The notes under the pieces were generated by a model. It saw only the letters and a program-made list of their open reading frames with translations, was not told where the DNA came from and did no database searches. Source: Hominisplanchenecus_A murintestinalis (GTDB taxonomy: Bacteria; Bacillota; Clostridia; Lachnospirales; Lachnospiraceae). Taken from it: DNA of 29,945 nucleotides. The stretch lies in NCBI RefSeq assembly GCF_943193015.1, contig NZ_CALPCM010000035.1:1-29945 (forward strand), given 5' to 3'. Of the stretch, positions 1-7,808 are shown piece by piece (the stretch's first letter is position 1; each line of letters begins with the position of its first letter). The position numbers were made by a program, and so were the translations under genes.

Positions 1-90
1 GTTTGAAGGAGCAGAGCGACTTCAAACTTCTGTTAAAGAAGCGGAAGGAAACGACCAGAAGAAAAGAGATCAAGTCAGATGGTTTTCCGG

Positions 91-119
91 TTGAAATGTC
101 TTAAAGAATATGTTATACT
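91..119 (+). promoter_or_regulatory. Sigma-A-like promoter for the lipoprotein gene
   Basis: TTGAAA at 91-96 and TATACT at 114-119 are separated by exactly 17 bases, a near-consensus housekeeping promoter. Transcription would start near 126 and run through the palindrome at 151-171 before reaching the gene at 212. Seen directly; activity is inferred. Confidence 0.6.
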
Positions 120-150
120 GTATGTGGTTTTGAGGGTATATAAAGAATGG

Positions 151-177
151 ACATCGGTATTATACCGATGTTTTTGT
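151..177 (+). terminator. Palindrome plus T-run in the leader of the lipoprotein gene
   Basis: ACATCGGTAT and ATACCGATGT form perfect 10-base arms around one central base, and the right arm runs into TTTTTGTT. As RNA this is an 8-9 bp stem with a U-rich tail, which is terminator-like. It sits between a good promoter (91-119) and the lipoprotein start (212), so it may act as an attenuator, end a short RNA of about 50 nt, or be a DNA operator. The sequence cannot decide between these. Confidence 0.5.
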
Positions 178-211
178 TATATAAAAATATATATTTGGAA
201 GAGGTATAGTT

Positions 212-1105
212 ATGAAAAGAATAAAGAGTTATTTGATATTAGTTATTAGCTTTCTGGCTCTTGCAGGAACTTTAGAGGGATGTGGGGGAAGCGGGGGAGA
301 GTCAGAATTCAGGAAAGAATCAGAGGATATTGTCTATGAGAGTGAGAACTGCATTTCTGAGACGGGGAGCGTTGAGGGCGAGACGGAAGGAATATCAATG
401 GAAACAGCAGCAATAGAAACAAAAGAAGAATCGCCGGAAACGGAAAGCACGGCATCAGAAACGGAGAGTATATTGAATCAGCAAATGTATAAGGATTATG
501 CAGAACTGCTGGAAAAGTATCAAAGTGTATATGAACAGGTGAAAAGCAGTGGAGTGCCGGAAGAAATTCCAGAAGATATGAACTTGGAATTTTATCTGGC
601 GGTTTCTTATCAAGAAGCGGAATTCTCAGGATTTCATCTGTATGATTTGAATGCGGACGGTATACCAGAGCTTTTTATTGGGATGCATTCAGGTGAAGAT
701 GCATCAGAGTTGTTTATATATGACGTCTATACATGGAAAGACGGGGGAAGCGTTCGTTTGATGGATGATATTGGTTATCGGGCGGGTACATGTATTATCT
801 GCGAAGGAGGAATTATTAAAGACCTTTCTTCGGGCAGCGCAGTTGATTCTATGGAGGATTATCATCGGCTTCCAGAGTATGGCGCAGAGCTTGAGATAGT
901 AGAAAGTATTTCTATGCATGGAAATATAGAGACAGGGGAAATTTATTTTTATCATGACCGGGACGGGAATGAGGAAAATAAGATTTCAGAAGAAATGTAT
1001 TATGAAATTTCCGGTAACTATCATGAAATAGAAGGGATACCTTTTTATGAGTCGATACCGGAAAATATAGAGGCTATGCGTACAGGCAGTTTGCAGTTTT
1101 TGTAG
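212..1105 (+). CDS. Predicted lipoprotein of unknown function
   Basis: This 297-residue protein begins with a basic N-terminus, a hydrophobic core (residues about 7-22) and a lipobox-like Leu-Glu-Gly-Cys, so it is probably lipidated and anchored outside the membrane. A Glu/Thr/Ser-rich linker with repeated ET/ES pairs covers roughly residues 30-90, a common spacer between lipid anchor and folded domain. The remainder is mixed alpha/beta and contains FHLYDLNADGIPELFIG, a Asp-x-Asn-x-Asp-Gly-like loop that resembles a calcium-binding (dockerin/EF-hand type) loop and the 'DLNGDGxPEL' pattern seen in many Firmicutes secreted proteins. GGAAGAGG at 197-204 supports the ATG at 212. No enzyme motif is recognised. 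It has its own promoter (91-119) and no obvious operon partner. Confidence 0.75.
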   Translation: MKRIKSYLILVISFLALAGTLEGCGGSGGESEFRKESEDIVYESENCISETGSVEGETEGISMETAAIETKEESPETESTASETESILNQQMYKDYAELLEKYQSVYEQVKSSGVPEEIPEDMNLEFYLAVSYQEAEFSGFHLYDLNADGIPELFIGMHSGEDASELFIYDVYTWKDGGSVRLMDDIGYRAGTCIICEGGIIKDLSSGSAVDSMEDYHRLPEYGAELEIVESISMHGNIETGEIYFYHDRDGNEENKISEEMYYEISGNYHEIEGIPFYESIPENIEAMRTGSLQFL

Positions 1106-1206
1106 AAAAGGATAAGGAAATGCGAAAAGGGGCTTGTAAGGAGTAAAATTATGGTTTAAAATAGAAAAGGTATATATAAGTTCATGATATGGATGAATGT
1201 TTCTAC

Positions 1207-1274
1207 CAACTGCCTAACAGTTGACTATATATCTCAGCAAAGGGAATATATGACAGACTGCGGGCAGTTTTTTT
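1207..1274 (+). promoter_or_regulatory. Attenuator-like structured leader before the FAD oxidoreductase
   Basis: CAACTG (1207-1212) can pair with CAGTTG (1218-1223) over a five-base loop. Alternatively AACTGCC (1208-1214) can pair with GGCAGTT (1263-1269), and that stem is followed at once by seven Ts (1268-1274). The two pairings share bases and exclude each other, as in terminator/antiterminator switches. No known riboswitch or T-box consensus was recognised. It may simply be the terminator of the upstream gene. Confidence 0.4.
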
Positions 1275-1334
1275 CTATCAAGATTTAAATTGTCTGCAGA
1301 GCGGCAAACAAAAATGAATTTTGGAGGTAAATGT

Positions 1335-2732
1335 ATGAAAGAATATGATGCAGTGATTGTCGGGGCAGGGCCGGCGGGAATTTTTACCGCATTGGAGCTT
1401 ATCCGGAAAAAACCGGAAAGCAGAATCGTGATAGTGGAAAAAGGGCGGCCGATTGAGGAACGCCGCTGTCCCAAAAGTAAGACAAAAAGGTGCCTGAACT
1501 GTAAGCCATATTGCCATATAACAACAGGATTTTCAGGTGCGGGAGCGTTTTCGGACGGAAAGCTTTCTCTGAGTTATGAGGTGGGAGGTGAGCTGCCGGA
1601 GCTGATTGGGGAAGAGCTTGCGCAGGAAATGATTGACTATACCGATAAGATTTATTTGGAGTTTGGAGCGGATGCCCATGTGGAGGGGGCAGAGCAGAAT
1701 GAAGAAGTAAAAGAAATCAGGCGGCGTGCAATCGGGGCAGGTCTGAAGCTGGTAGATTGTCCTATCAGGCATCTGGGAACGGAGAAAGCACAGATTATTT
1801 ATCGGGCGATTGAGGATGAACTGAGAGACAGGGGCGTGGAGCTTCTGTTTGGGTGGAACTGTTTGAATATTTTGCTAGAAGATGCCCAGTGTCAAGGTGT
1901 TGTGATTGAAAAAGACGGGGAAACGAGGGAAATTTACGGATGCCATACGGTAATAGCAGCCGGGCGGCGCGGCGCGGACTGGCTGGAAAAACTGTGCGCA
2001 AAGTACGATATTGCTCATGGGCCGGGTACGGTGGATATCGGCGTCCGGGTGGAAGTGCGCAATGAGATTATGGAACGTGTCAATAATGTGCTGTATGAAT
2101 CGAAGCTAATCGGCTATCCGAAACCATTTAAAGATAAGGTGCGGACATTTTGCCAGAATCCGGGCGGTTTTGTAAGTCAGGAGAATTATGACAATAATCT
2201 GGCAGTAGTAAATGGCCACTCTTACAAAGAGTTGAAATCACATAATACAAATCTGGCGATTCTCAGTTCCCATAAGTTCAGCGAACCTTTTAATCAGCCG
2301 ATTGAATATGCGCAGAAAGTAGGGGAATTGACGAATATGCTGGGTGCAGGACATATTTTAGTGCAGCGTTACGGTGATATTCTGGATGGGAAACGTACCT
2401 GGCCGAAAGAGCTTCTGCGTTCAAATGTAAAGCCGAGCCTTCCGGACGCGGAGGCGGGGGATATTACAGCGGCCATGCCATACCGTGCGATGCTGAATAT
2501 CATTAATTTTATTCAGGCGGTAGATGAAGTGGTACCGGGATTTGCAGCAGAGGAGACACTTTTATACTCCCCGGAATTGAAGTTTTATAGCAATCGTGTT
2601 AAAATGGATAAGGATTTTAATACAAATGTGGATGGGCTGCATTGCCTGGGGGATTCCAGCGGATGGACCAGAGGGCTGATGATGGCGTCTGTTATGGGCG
2701 TATTGATGGGACAGAAGCTGGCAGAGGAATAG
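1335..2732 (+). CDS. FAD-dependent dehydrogenase (COG2509-like)
   Basis: The 465-residue product opens with a Rossmann dinucleotide-binding fold, GAGPAG with glycines at 10, 12 and 15, followed by a basic/acidic strand end (VIVEKGRP) typical of FAD binding. A cysteine cluster, CPKSKTKRCLNCKPYC at about residues 39-54, and the sequence GFSGAGAFSDGKLSLS follow; a C-terminal FAD-contact segment reads LHCLGDSSGWTRGLMMASVMG. This matches the uncharacterised FAD-dependent dehydrogenase family COG2509 in length and order; the substrate is unknown. The start was set at the ATG at 1335, behind GGAGG (1322-1326), rather than at an in-frame position 45 bases upstream. A leader with switch-like pairing lies just upstream. 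The family assignment is firm, the reaction is not. Confidence 0.85.
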   Translation: MKEYDAVIVGAGPAGIFTALELIRKKPESRIVIVEKGRPIEERRCPKSKTKRCLNCKPYCHITTGFSGAGAFSDGKLSLSYEVGGELPELIGEELAQEMIDYTDKIYLEFGADAHVEGAEQNEEVKEIRRRAIGAGLKLVDCPIRHLGTEKAQIIYRAIEDELRDRGVELLFGWNCLNILLEDAQCQGVVIEKDGETREIYGCHTVIAAGRRGADWLEKLCAKYDIAHGPGTVDIGVRVEVRNEIMERVNNVLYESKLIGYPKPFKDKVRTFCQNPGGFVSQENYDNNLAVVNGHSYKELKSHNTNLAILSSHKFSEPFNQPIEYAQKVGELTNMLGAGHILVQRYGDILDGKRTWPKELLRSNVKPSLPDAEAGDITAAMPYRAMLNIINFIQAVDEVVPGFAAEETLLYSPELKFYSNRVKMDKDFNTNVDGLHCLGDSSGWTRGLMMASVMGVLMGQKLAEE

Positions 2733-2840
2733 CATAGACATATACTGTAGGGGAAATGTGCCGGCGTGGGCAAGAGAATAGAAGCCGCATAAGACATACA
2801 GCAAAAAAGTTCAGGGAAAAGCAGGCCAGAAGGAGAGAAT

Positions 2841-3383
2841 ATGCTGGAGGAAATACGAGAATATGTAGATGCCGCCGAGTTGATTCTGGTGGGAATCGGT
2901 GAGGAATTTTCCATAAAACAGGCGGGGAGGGAACAAGTGATAGAGGCATATGAAACATTGGCCGGGCTTTTAAAGGGAAAGGGCTATTTTATCGTCACTC
3001 TGCAGACAGATGATTTGATTTATGAGTCACGGCTCGCAAAAGAGAGGATTGTAGCGCCATGCGGGAGTGATGCTGCCGGAAATGTAGTTACAGATGAGGA
3101 GTACGATGAGTCTATGTATCTGCCCCAATGGGAAGTTTATACAAAATGGCTGCAGAATACGTTGAATCATAAGCTATGTATTCTGGAGCTTGGCGTAGGC
3201 TTTGCATATCCTTCCGTGATACGGTTCCCCTTCGAGAAAATTGCTTATTTTAATCAGAAGGCAAGGCTTGTACGGGTACACAGTGAATTTGCCCAGCTGA
3301 CGCCTGAGATCCGGGAGCGGAGCCTGTCAGTTACAATGTCGTCTGTGAAACTCTTGACGGAACAGGAGGAGAAAAGGGTATGA
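2841..3383 (+). CDS. SIR2-like Rossmann-fold protein, probably not a deacetylase
   Basis: This 180-residue protein resembles a stripped-down SIR2/sirtuin core. It has an N-terminal LILVGIGEEFS strand-loop where sirtuins have their GAG-A/I-S NAD loop, a YFIVTLQTDDLI strand where they have 'TQNxD', and a late ELGVGFAYPSVIRFP segment resembling the NAD-contacting C-terminal part. The catalytic His-Gly and the four zinc cysteines of ordinary sirtuins are not visible, so NAD binding is plausible but deacetylation is doubtful. AGAAGGAGAG just before the ATG supports the start. The gene overlaps the next one by four bases (ATGA), so the two are probably translated together. The SIR2-like call is remote-similarity inference. 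Confidence 0.6.
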   Translation: MLEEIREYVDAAELILVGIGEEFSIKQAGREQVIEAYETLAGLLKGKGYFIVTLQTDDLIYESRLAKERIVAPCGSDAAGNVVTDEEYDESMYLPQWEVYTKWLQNTLNHKLCILELGVGFAYPSVIRFPFEKIAYFNQKARLVRVHSEFAQLTPEIRERSLSVTMSSVKLLTEQEEKRV

Positions 3384-4228
3384 AGAAAAAAGTGAATGTT
3401 GGGAAAGGTTTGTTTCTGCTGGCAGTTTTCTGTATAATGTTTTTGGGCAGTTGTATGAAGCCAGAAGCAGCTTCCAGGATGAAAAAGTTAAAAGTGGGAA
3501 GAACATACACAACGAGATTGACAGGGAATGAGAAACATAAGGTGAAGTTTACCTATACGAAAAGAATAGATTTCGATGCAGGGGTACTGAATCTGTATGT
3601 GGATGGGAAGCTTGTAAAAAGAATTCGGAGATATGCATTTACCTGGGAAGTGAATTTGTGCCGGGTCAGCCCGAAACGAACGTTGCTTTACCTCAGAGAT
3701 TGTTCGAATAATGACTATAATGAATATATGAAACTTTTGGAGTATAAGGATGGAAGATTCATAGAGCTTGGAGATTTGGTTGGATTGACAAGGAATGAAT
3801 CATATGAGCAGACGGACAAACTGTTGTCTGGCTGGGCGAGAGGCCATTTGCGAAAGGTGGGCGCAAATAAAGTGGTGGTTAGATGGATGGATACTGGAAT
3901 GGCGACAGGGATATTTTATGTGGATATTCCGTATAAGATATCTGGGGATGAAGTCAGCAGAATGGGCGAATCTTATGTGTTGAAAGCGACGAGCTGGATA
4001 AAAACGAAATGGACGGCAAACCGCAGTATTGCTGCTTACACTTCGGTGGGCGGAAATAAGAAAAGCTTCAGCGTCCATAAAGGAGAAAAAGTCACAGGAC
4101 TCAAAATGATAAAAAAGAATGGGACGTTCTATTTTCAGATTAGGAATTCCAAAGGGAAGAAAGGCTGGTTTAAGGATTCGAATTATACGATTGGGCAATA
4201 TTTTAAAGAGGCGGTATTTGCAGGATAA
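3380..4228 (+). CDS. Secreted or lipid-anchored protein with SH3-like C-terminus
   Basis: A 282-residue protein with an N-terminal export signal (basic start, hydrophobic residues about 9-22). The signal ends in Leu-Gly-Ser-Cys, a possible lipobox, closely followed by Glu-Ala-Ala-Ser, a possible signal peptidase I site, so it may be lipidated or released. The middle section is beta-rich and lysine-rich without a recognised domain. The last 60 residues (SVHKGEKVTGLKMIKKNGTF to KKGWFKDSN) look like a bacterial SH3 (SH3b) wall-binding module. Its ATG overlaps the stop of the SIR2-like gene, and only 22 bases separate it from hisH. The overlap of a cytoplasmic SIR2-like gene with an exported protein is odd. 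Confidence 0.65.
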   Translation: MKKKVNVGKGLFLLAVFCIMFLGSCMKPEAASRMKKLKVGRTYTTRLTGNEKHKVKFTYTKRIDFDAGVLNLYVDGKLVKRIRRYAFTWEVNLCRVSPKRTLLYLRDCSNNDYNEYMKLLEYKDGRFIELGDLVGLTRNESYEQTDKLLSGWARGHLRKVGANKVVVRWMDTGMATGIFYVDIPYKISGDEVSRMGESYVLKATSWIKTKWTANRSIAAYTSVGGNKKSFSVHKGEKVTGLKMIKKNGTFYFQIRNSKGKKGWFKDSNYTIGQYFKEAVFAG

Positions 4229-4250
4229 ACCAGATTTATAGGAGTAGAAA

Positions 4251-4871
4251 ATGATAGCGATTATTGATTATGATGCAGGAAATCTGAAAAGCGTAGAAAA
4301 AGCGCTGATCCGGCTGGGCGAGGAAGCGGTGGTTTCCAGGGAGAGGGAAACGATTCTGGAGGCAGACAAGGTGATTCTTCCGGGGGTAGGTTCTTTTGGG
4401 GACGCTATGGGGAAACTGAGAGAATTTGGGCTGGATAAGGTCATTTACGAGGTCGTGGAAAAGGGAACGCCGTTTCTGGGGATCTGTTTGGGGCTGCAGC
4501 TTCTCTTTGAGAGAAGCGACGAGGCGCCGGGAGTGAAAGGTCTTGGAATCCTGAAGGGAGAGATTTTGCGGATTCCCGCTTATGAGGGGCTGAAAATACC
4601 GCATATGGGCTGGAATTCTCTGGAGCTGAAAAATAGCGGGCATCTTTTTGAAGGGCTGCCGCAAAATCCGTATGTGTATTTTGTACATTCCTATTATCTG
4701 AAGGCGGATGAAGAGGATATCGTAAAGGCTTCTACCTGGTACAGCACTGAGATTCATGCGTCGGTGGAGAAGGATAATGTGTTTGCATGTCAGTTCCATC
4801 CGGAAAAGAGCAGCGATACAGGACTTCAGATATTGAAGAATTTTGCGGAAATTCCGAAGGAGGGCTGCTGA
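4251..4871 (+). CDS. hisH: Imidazole glycerol phosphate synthase, glutaminase subunit HisH
   Basis: HisH releases ammonia from glutamine and channels it to HisF in histidine biosynthesis. The 206-residue protein is full length for the family. The class I glutamine amidotransferase triad is visible: Cys79 in LGICLGLQLLF, and His183 and Glu185 in CQFHPEKSS. The N-terminus reads MIAIIDYDAGNLKSVEKAL, typical of HisH, and LPGVGSFGDAM at 43-53 provides the oxyanion-strand region. TAGGAGT lies seven bases before the ATG. The stop is one base from the hisF start, so the two subunits of the heterodimer are made from one message. No other his gene lies in the window. Confidence 0.95.
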   Translation: MIAIIDYDAGNLKSVEKALIRLGEEAVVSRERETILEADKVILPGVGSFGDAMGKLREFGLDKVIYEVVEKGTPFLGICLGLQLLFERSDEAPGVKGLGILKGEILRIPAYEGLKIPHMGWNSLELKNSGHLFEGLPQNPYVYFVHSYYLKADEEDIVKASTWYSTEIHASVEKDNVFACQFHPEKSSDTGLQILKNFAEIPKEGC

Positions 4872-4872
4872 G

Positions 4873-5634
4873 ATGTTTACGAAGAGAATTATTCCATGTC
4901 TGGATGTACATAATGGGCGTGTGGTAAAGGGCGTGAATTTTGTGAATCTGAGAGATGCGGGCGACCCGGTAGAGATTGCGGCGGCGTATGACAAGGCAGG
5001 GGCGGATGAGCTGGTGTTTCTGGATATTACCGCTTCGTCGGATGCCAGGGCGACGGTGGTAGATATGGTGCGCAAGGTGGCGGAAAAGGTGTTTATTCCC
5101 TTTACGGTAGGCGGCGGTATCCGTACGGTTGAAGATTTCAGGGCGCTGCTGCGGGAAGGGGCGGATAAGATTTCGATTAATTCTTCAGCAATTAACCGCC
5201 CGGAACTGATTTGTGAGGCAGCGGACAAGTTTGGAAGCCAGTGCGTAGTGGTTGCGATTGACGCAAGAAGGCGCGAGGACGGAACAGGCTGGAACATTTA
5301 CAAAAACGGCGGACGTGTTGACGTGGGTATTGACGCTGTGGAATGGGCGATGGAAGCGGACCGGATGGGGGCGGGGGAAATCTTGCTTACCAGTATGGAC
5401 TGCGACGGAACAAAAGCAGGGTATGATTTGGAGCTGACGAGGACGATTGCAGAGAATGTTTCGATCCCGGTGATTGCGTCAGGAGGAGCGGGCACAAAGG
5501 AGCATTTTTATGACGCGTTGACAGAAGGAAAGGCAGACGCAGCGCTGGCAGCATCTTTGTTTCATTACAAGGAGCTGGAAATTAAGGAAGTGAAATCATA
5601 TCTGCAGGGCAGAGGCGTTTCGGTACGTATGTAA
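4873..5634 (+). CDS. hisF: Imidazole glycerol phosphate synthase, cyclase subunit HisF
   Basis: HisF converts PRFAR plus ammonia (from HisH) to imidazole glycerol phosphate and AICAR. The 253-residue TIM barrel is complete. Asp11 in the N-terminal IIPCLDVHNGRVVKG and Asp130 in VVVAIDARR are the general acid/base pair; the phosphate-binding loops FTVGGGIRT and IASGGAGT are present. The start at 4873 was chosen because it begins exactly where HisF proteins begin and lies one base after the hisH stop, with AAGGAGG (4857-4863) as ribosome-binding site. In many Firmicutes hisA lies between hisH and hisF; here it does not. Confidence 0.96.
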   Translation: MFTKRIIPCLDVHNGRVVKGVNFVNLRDAGDPVEIAAAYDKAGADELVFLDITASSDARATVVDMVRKVAEKVFIPFTVGGGIRTVEDFRALLREGADKISINSSAINRPELICEAADKFGSQCVVVAIDARRREDGTGWNIYKNGGRVDVGIDAVEWAMEADRMGAGEILLTSMDCDGTKAGYDLELTRTIAENVSIPVIASGGAGTKEHFYDALTEGKADAALAASLFHYKELEIKEVKSYLQGRGVSVRM

Positions 5635-5711
5635 AAGGATGAAAGATAAAAAGGCACAGCATATGCTACGCAGACAAAACCAGATGAGATGAACAAGGGA
5701 GGATAATAGAT

Positions 5712-6389
5712 ATGCCGCCTATCAATAACGACTGGCTGGAACCGTTAAAGCCGGAATTTGGAAAACCATATTATAAGAAGCTTTACCAGAAAATCAATGA
5801 AGAGTATCAGAACAGGCTGATTTTCCCTCCGGCGGATGATATTTTTAATGCGTTTGCGTTTACTCCGCTGAAGGATGTGAAAGTGGTGATTCTGGGGCAG
5901 GACCCTTATCATGGGGACGGACAGGCGCATGGGCTTTGTTTCTCGGTGAAGCCGGATGTAGAGATTCCGCCGTCGCTGGTGAATATTTATAAGGAGCTCC
6001 ATGACGACTGCGGATGTTATATACCGGATAATGGCTGCCTGACAAAATGGGCAAATCAGGGGGTGCTGCTTTTGAATACGGTTCTGACCGTGCGTGCCCA
6101 CCAGGCGAATTCCCATCGAGGGATTGGCTGGGAAGAGTTTACGGACGCGGCAATCCGCATTTTGAATGAGCAGGACAGGCCAATCGTGTTTATCCTGTGG
6201 GGGCGTCCCGCACAGATGAAAAAGTCTATGCTCACGAATTCCAGACACCTGATTTTGGAGGCGCCCCATCCCAGTCCGCTGTCCGCATACAGGGGATTTT
6301 TTGGAAGCCGGCCGTTTAGCCGTGCAAATAAATTTCTGAAAGCAAATGGAATAGAACCGGTTGACTGGCAGATAGAGAATAAAAAGTAA
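5712..6389 (+). CDS. ung: Uracil-DNA glycosylase, family 1
   Basis: Removes uracil from DNA as the first step of base-excision repair. The 225-residue protein has the family 1 motifs in order: GQDPYHG at 62-68 with catalytic Asp64, the uracil-pocket phenylalanine in LCFSVKP (about 75-81), LLNTVLTVRAH (120-130), and the DNA-intercalation loop HPSPLSAYRGFFGSRPF beginning at His186. Length and order are those of an ordinary active enzyme. GGGAGG (5698-5703) precedes the ATG. It follows hisF by 77 bases and could be read from the same transcript; no promoter is obvious in the gap. Confidence 0.96.
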   Translation: MPPINNDWLEPLKPEFGKPYYKKLYQKINEEYQNRLIFPPADDIFNAFAFTPLKDVKVVILGQDPYHGDGQAHGLCFSVKPDVEIPPSLVNIYKELHDDCGCYIPDNGCLTKWANQGVLLLNTVLTVRAHQANSHRGIGWEEFTDAAIRILNEQDRPIVFILWGRPAQMKKSMLTNSRHLILEAPHPSPLSAYRGFFGSRPFSRANKFLKANGIEPVDWQIENKK

Positions 6390-6397
6390 AAAATATC

Positions 6398-6426
6398 TTT
6401 ACAAATAGGATGTTACATGTTACAAT
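6398..6426 (+). promoter_or_regulatory. Sigma-A-like promoter for the BIG2 protein gene
   Basis: TTTACA at 6398-6403 and TACAAT at 6421-6426 are 17 bases apart. The expected transcription start, near 6433, falls at the beginning of the hairpin at 6430-6460, so the message would begin with a stable stem. Confidence 0.55.
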
Positions 6427-6429
6427 ACG

Positions 6430-6460
6430 GGCATCACAAATTGAAAAAGTTTGTGATGCC
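6430..6460 (+). repeat. 11-bp perfect hairpin at the probable mRNA 5' end
   Basis: GGCATCACAAA (6430-6440) and TTTGTGATGCC (6450-6460) are perfect inverted arms around nine bases. The sequence after it (TGATTTCTG) is not a good U-tail, and the promoter immediately precedes it, so a terminator for ung is less likely than a 5' stabilising hairpin or an operator. Confidence 0.5.
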
Positions 6461-6537
6461 TGATTTCTGTGGCAGGACAGTTGTGAAACGATTCTGCTGT
6501 ATACCGGGATTCTCACCATATGGAATGGGGGAATCTT

Positions 6538-7548
6538 ATGTCATCAAAAAAGAAAATCTTAAAAGCAGCGTTTGCTGTATTCTGCATGGTGTCCATGCTA
6601 GTTACTTCTATGAATCCGGTAATAAAGGCGAAAGCGGCATCGAATATAGAGTTCGTGGTTTTAAGCGCGCGTTCAAAGACGTTGAAGATAGGAGATGAAT
6701 ACTATCTCTTGGCGGTTACGTCTAATGGGAAAAAGCCTGTGTTTAAATCTAGCGATGCAAAGGTAGCGTCTGTAAATACTTATGGAAAAATTACAGCAAA
6801 AAGAGCGGGGACAGCGAAAATCAAAGCAAAAATCAGAAACGGAGAAGCGAGCTGTACAATTCGCGTGGAAAAGACGCAGATTGCGTTGAGTGCAAAACAT
6901 ATTTCCCTGGAAAATGGATGCAGCGCCAGGCTGACTGCTGTTTCTTCTACAGGGCATGATATTACATTTAAGTCGAATAAAAAAAGCGTGGCGGAAATCG
7001 ATGAGTTTGGAAACATTACAGCAAAGAAACCGGGTACGGCAAAAATTACTGCGACGGTGGATAAGACGTCGGCAAGCTGCATGGTAACTGTGAAGAAGCC
7101 GACGCTCACCCTAAACAGGAAGTCAGCTTCTTTGTATAGAAAAGAAAAACTCCGTCTGGAGGTTCGGTCTACATCAAAAAGCGTCCCGGTGTGGAAAAGC
7201 AGTAAAAAAAGCGTAGCTATTGTGGACAGCAATGGGACAGTGACGGCGGTGAAAAACGGCACAGCCATCATTACCGTGACGGTGGACGGCGTTAAGAAAA
7301 GTTGTGAAGTAACCGTGAAAAAGCCGACGGTTCAGTTTGAGGAGAAGGAAGTTACTCTGTCTGTTGGAGAGAAAAGAACGGTATATGTGAAAGTTTCCTC
7401 AGGAAATAAGCCTGCTTTTTCAAGTTCAAACAGCTGCGTTGCGGAAGTAGATAAAAACGGGCGTATTACGGCGAAAGACGCCGGGAAAGCCTATATTTAC
7501 GCCAGCGAGGATGGGGTAAAGAGCCGGGTGCGGGTTGTCGTAAAATAA
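6538..7548 (+). CDS. Secreted protein of four BIG2 (bacterial Ig-like) repeats
   Basis: A 336-residue exported protein. A signal peptide (lysine-rich start, hydrophobic residues about 10-24, cleavage after Ala-Lys-Ala) is followed by four tandem repeats of about 75-80 residues. Each repeat carries the BIG2 signature of a strand ending in WKSS/FKSS-type Ser-Ser, a 'VA-x-VD-x-x-G-x-ITA' turn and 'GTAxITxxxDG...CxVTVKK'. No catalytic domain, LPxTG sorting signal or anchor is seen, so it is probably a secreted or loosely bound surface protein. The ATG at 6538 was preferred over 6520 because GGGGGA (6526-6531) sits at the right distance. It is preceded by its own promoter (6398-6426) and followed by a hairpin (7553-7583). 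Confidence 0.85.
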   Translation: MSSKKKILKAAFAVFCMVSMLVTSMNPVIKAKAASNIEFVVLSARSKTLKIGDEYYLLAVTSNGKKPVFKSSDAKVASVNTYGKITAKRAGTAKIKAKIRNGEASCTIRVEKTQIALSAKHISLENGCSARLTAVSSTGHDITFKSNKKSVAEIDEFGNITAKKPGTAKITATVDKTSASCMVTVKKPTLTLNRKSASLYRKEKLRLEVRSTSKSVPVWKSSKKSVAIVDSNGTVTAVKNGTAIITVTVDGVKKSCEVTVKKPTVQFEEKEVTLSVGEKRTVYVKVSSGNKPAFSSSNSCVAEVDKNGRITAKDAGKAYIYASEDGVKSRVRVVVK

Positions 7549-7552
7549 ATCG

Positions 7553-7583
7553 TGATTCAGCTTTTCGAAAAGCTGTTGAATCA
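7553..7583 (+). terminator. Hairpin downstream of the BIG2 gene
   Basis: The 16-base perfect palindrome AGCTTTTCGAAAAGCT is flanked by TGATTCA and TGAATCA, giving a long imperfect stem directly after the stop codon. There is no U-run after it, so it may be a weak terminator or a 3'-end stabiliser. Confidence 0.45.
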
Positions 7584-7729
7584 TACTGGTAATCAGGCGA
7601 TTTTAAATTAAGAGAAAAACGGTGGGGATTCCGGGAAATCAGGATAAATTTTTGTAGCAGAATGCCAGATAAAAAGAGGTTTAAAGATTAATAGTTTAAG
7701 AAAGCAGAAATCTTAAAGTACATTGGAAA

Positions 7730-7764
7730 TTGAAAAGAGATTTTGAGTTGTGGTATAATACCAC
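7730..7764 (+). promoter_or_regulatory. Promoter with -10 box inside a palindrome
   Basis: TTGAAA (7730-7735) and TATAAT (7754-7759) are 18 bases apart. The -10 box is the centre of GTGGTATAATACCAC (7750-7764), a 15-base perfect palindrome, so a dimeric repressor bound there would block RNA polymerase. The adjoining ACCACC (7760-7765) can also pair with GGTGGT (7773-7778) in the RNA. Confidence 0.55.
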
Positions 7765-7808
7765 CGATGGAAGGTGGTGAGAGAATCGTGGAACAGGAAG
7801 GAATGTGT

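Noticed and set aside
1207..1274. T-box or known metabolite riboswitch
   Set aside because: No T-box sequence (specifier loop plus TGG-containing bulge) or other conserved riboswitch core could be found; only the pairing logic is supported.
4236..5297. Long - strand reading frame of 353 codons opposite hisH/hisF
   Set aside because: hisH and hisF on the + strand have complete catalytic motifs; the antisense frame has no recognisable domain and no ribosome-binding site, and is a codon-bias shadow.
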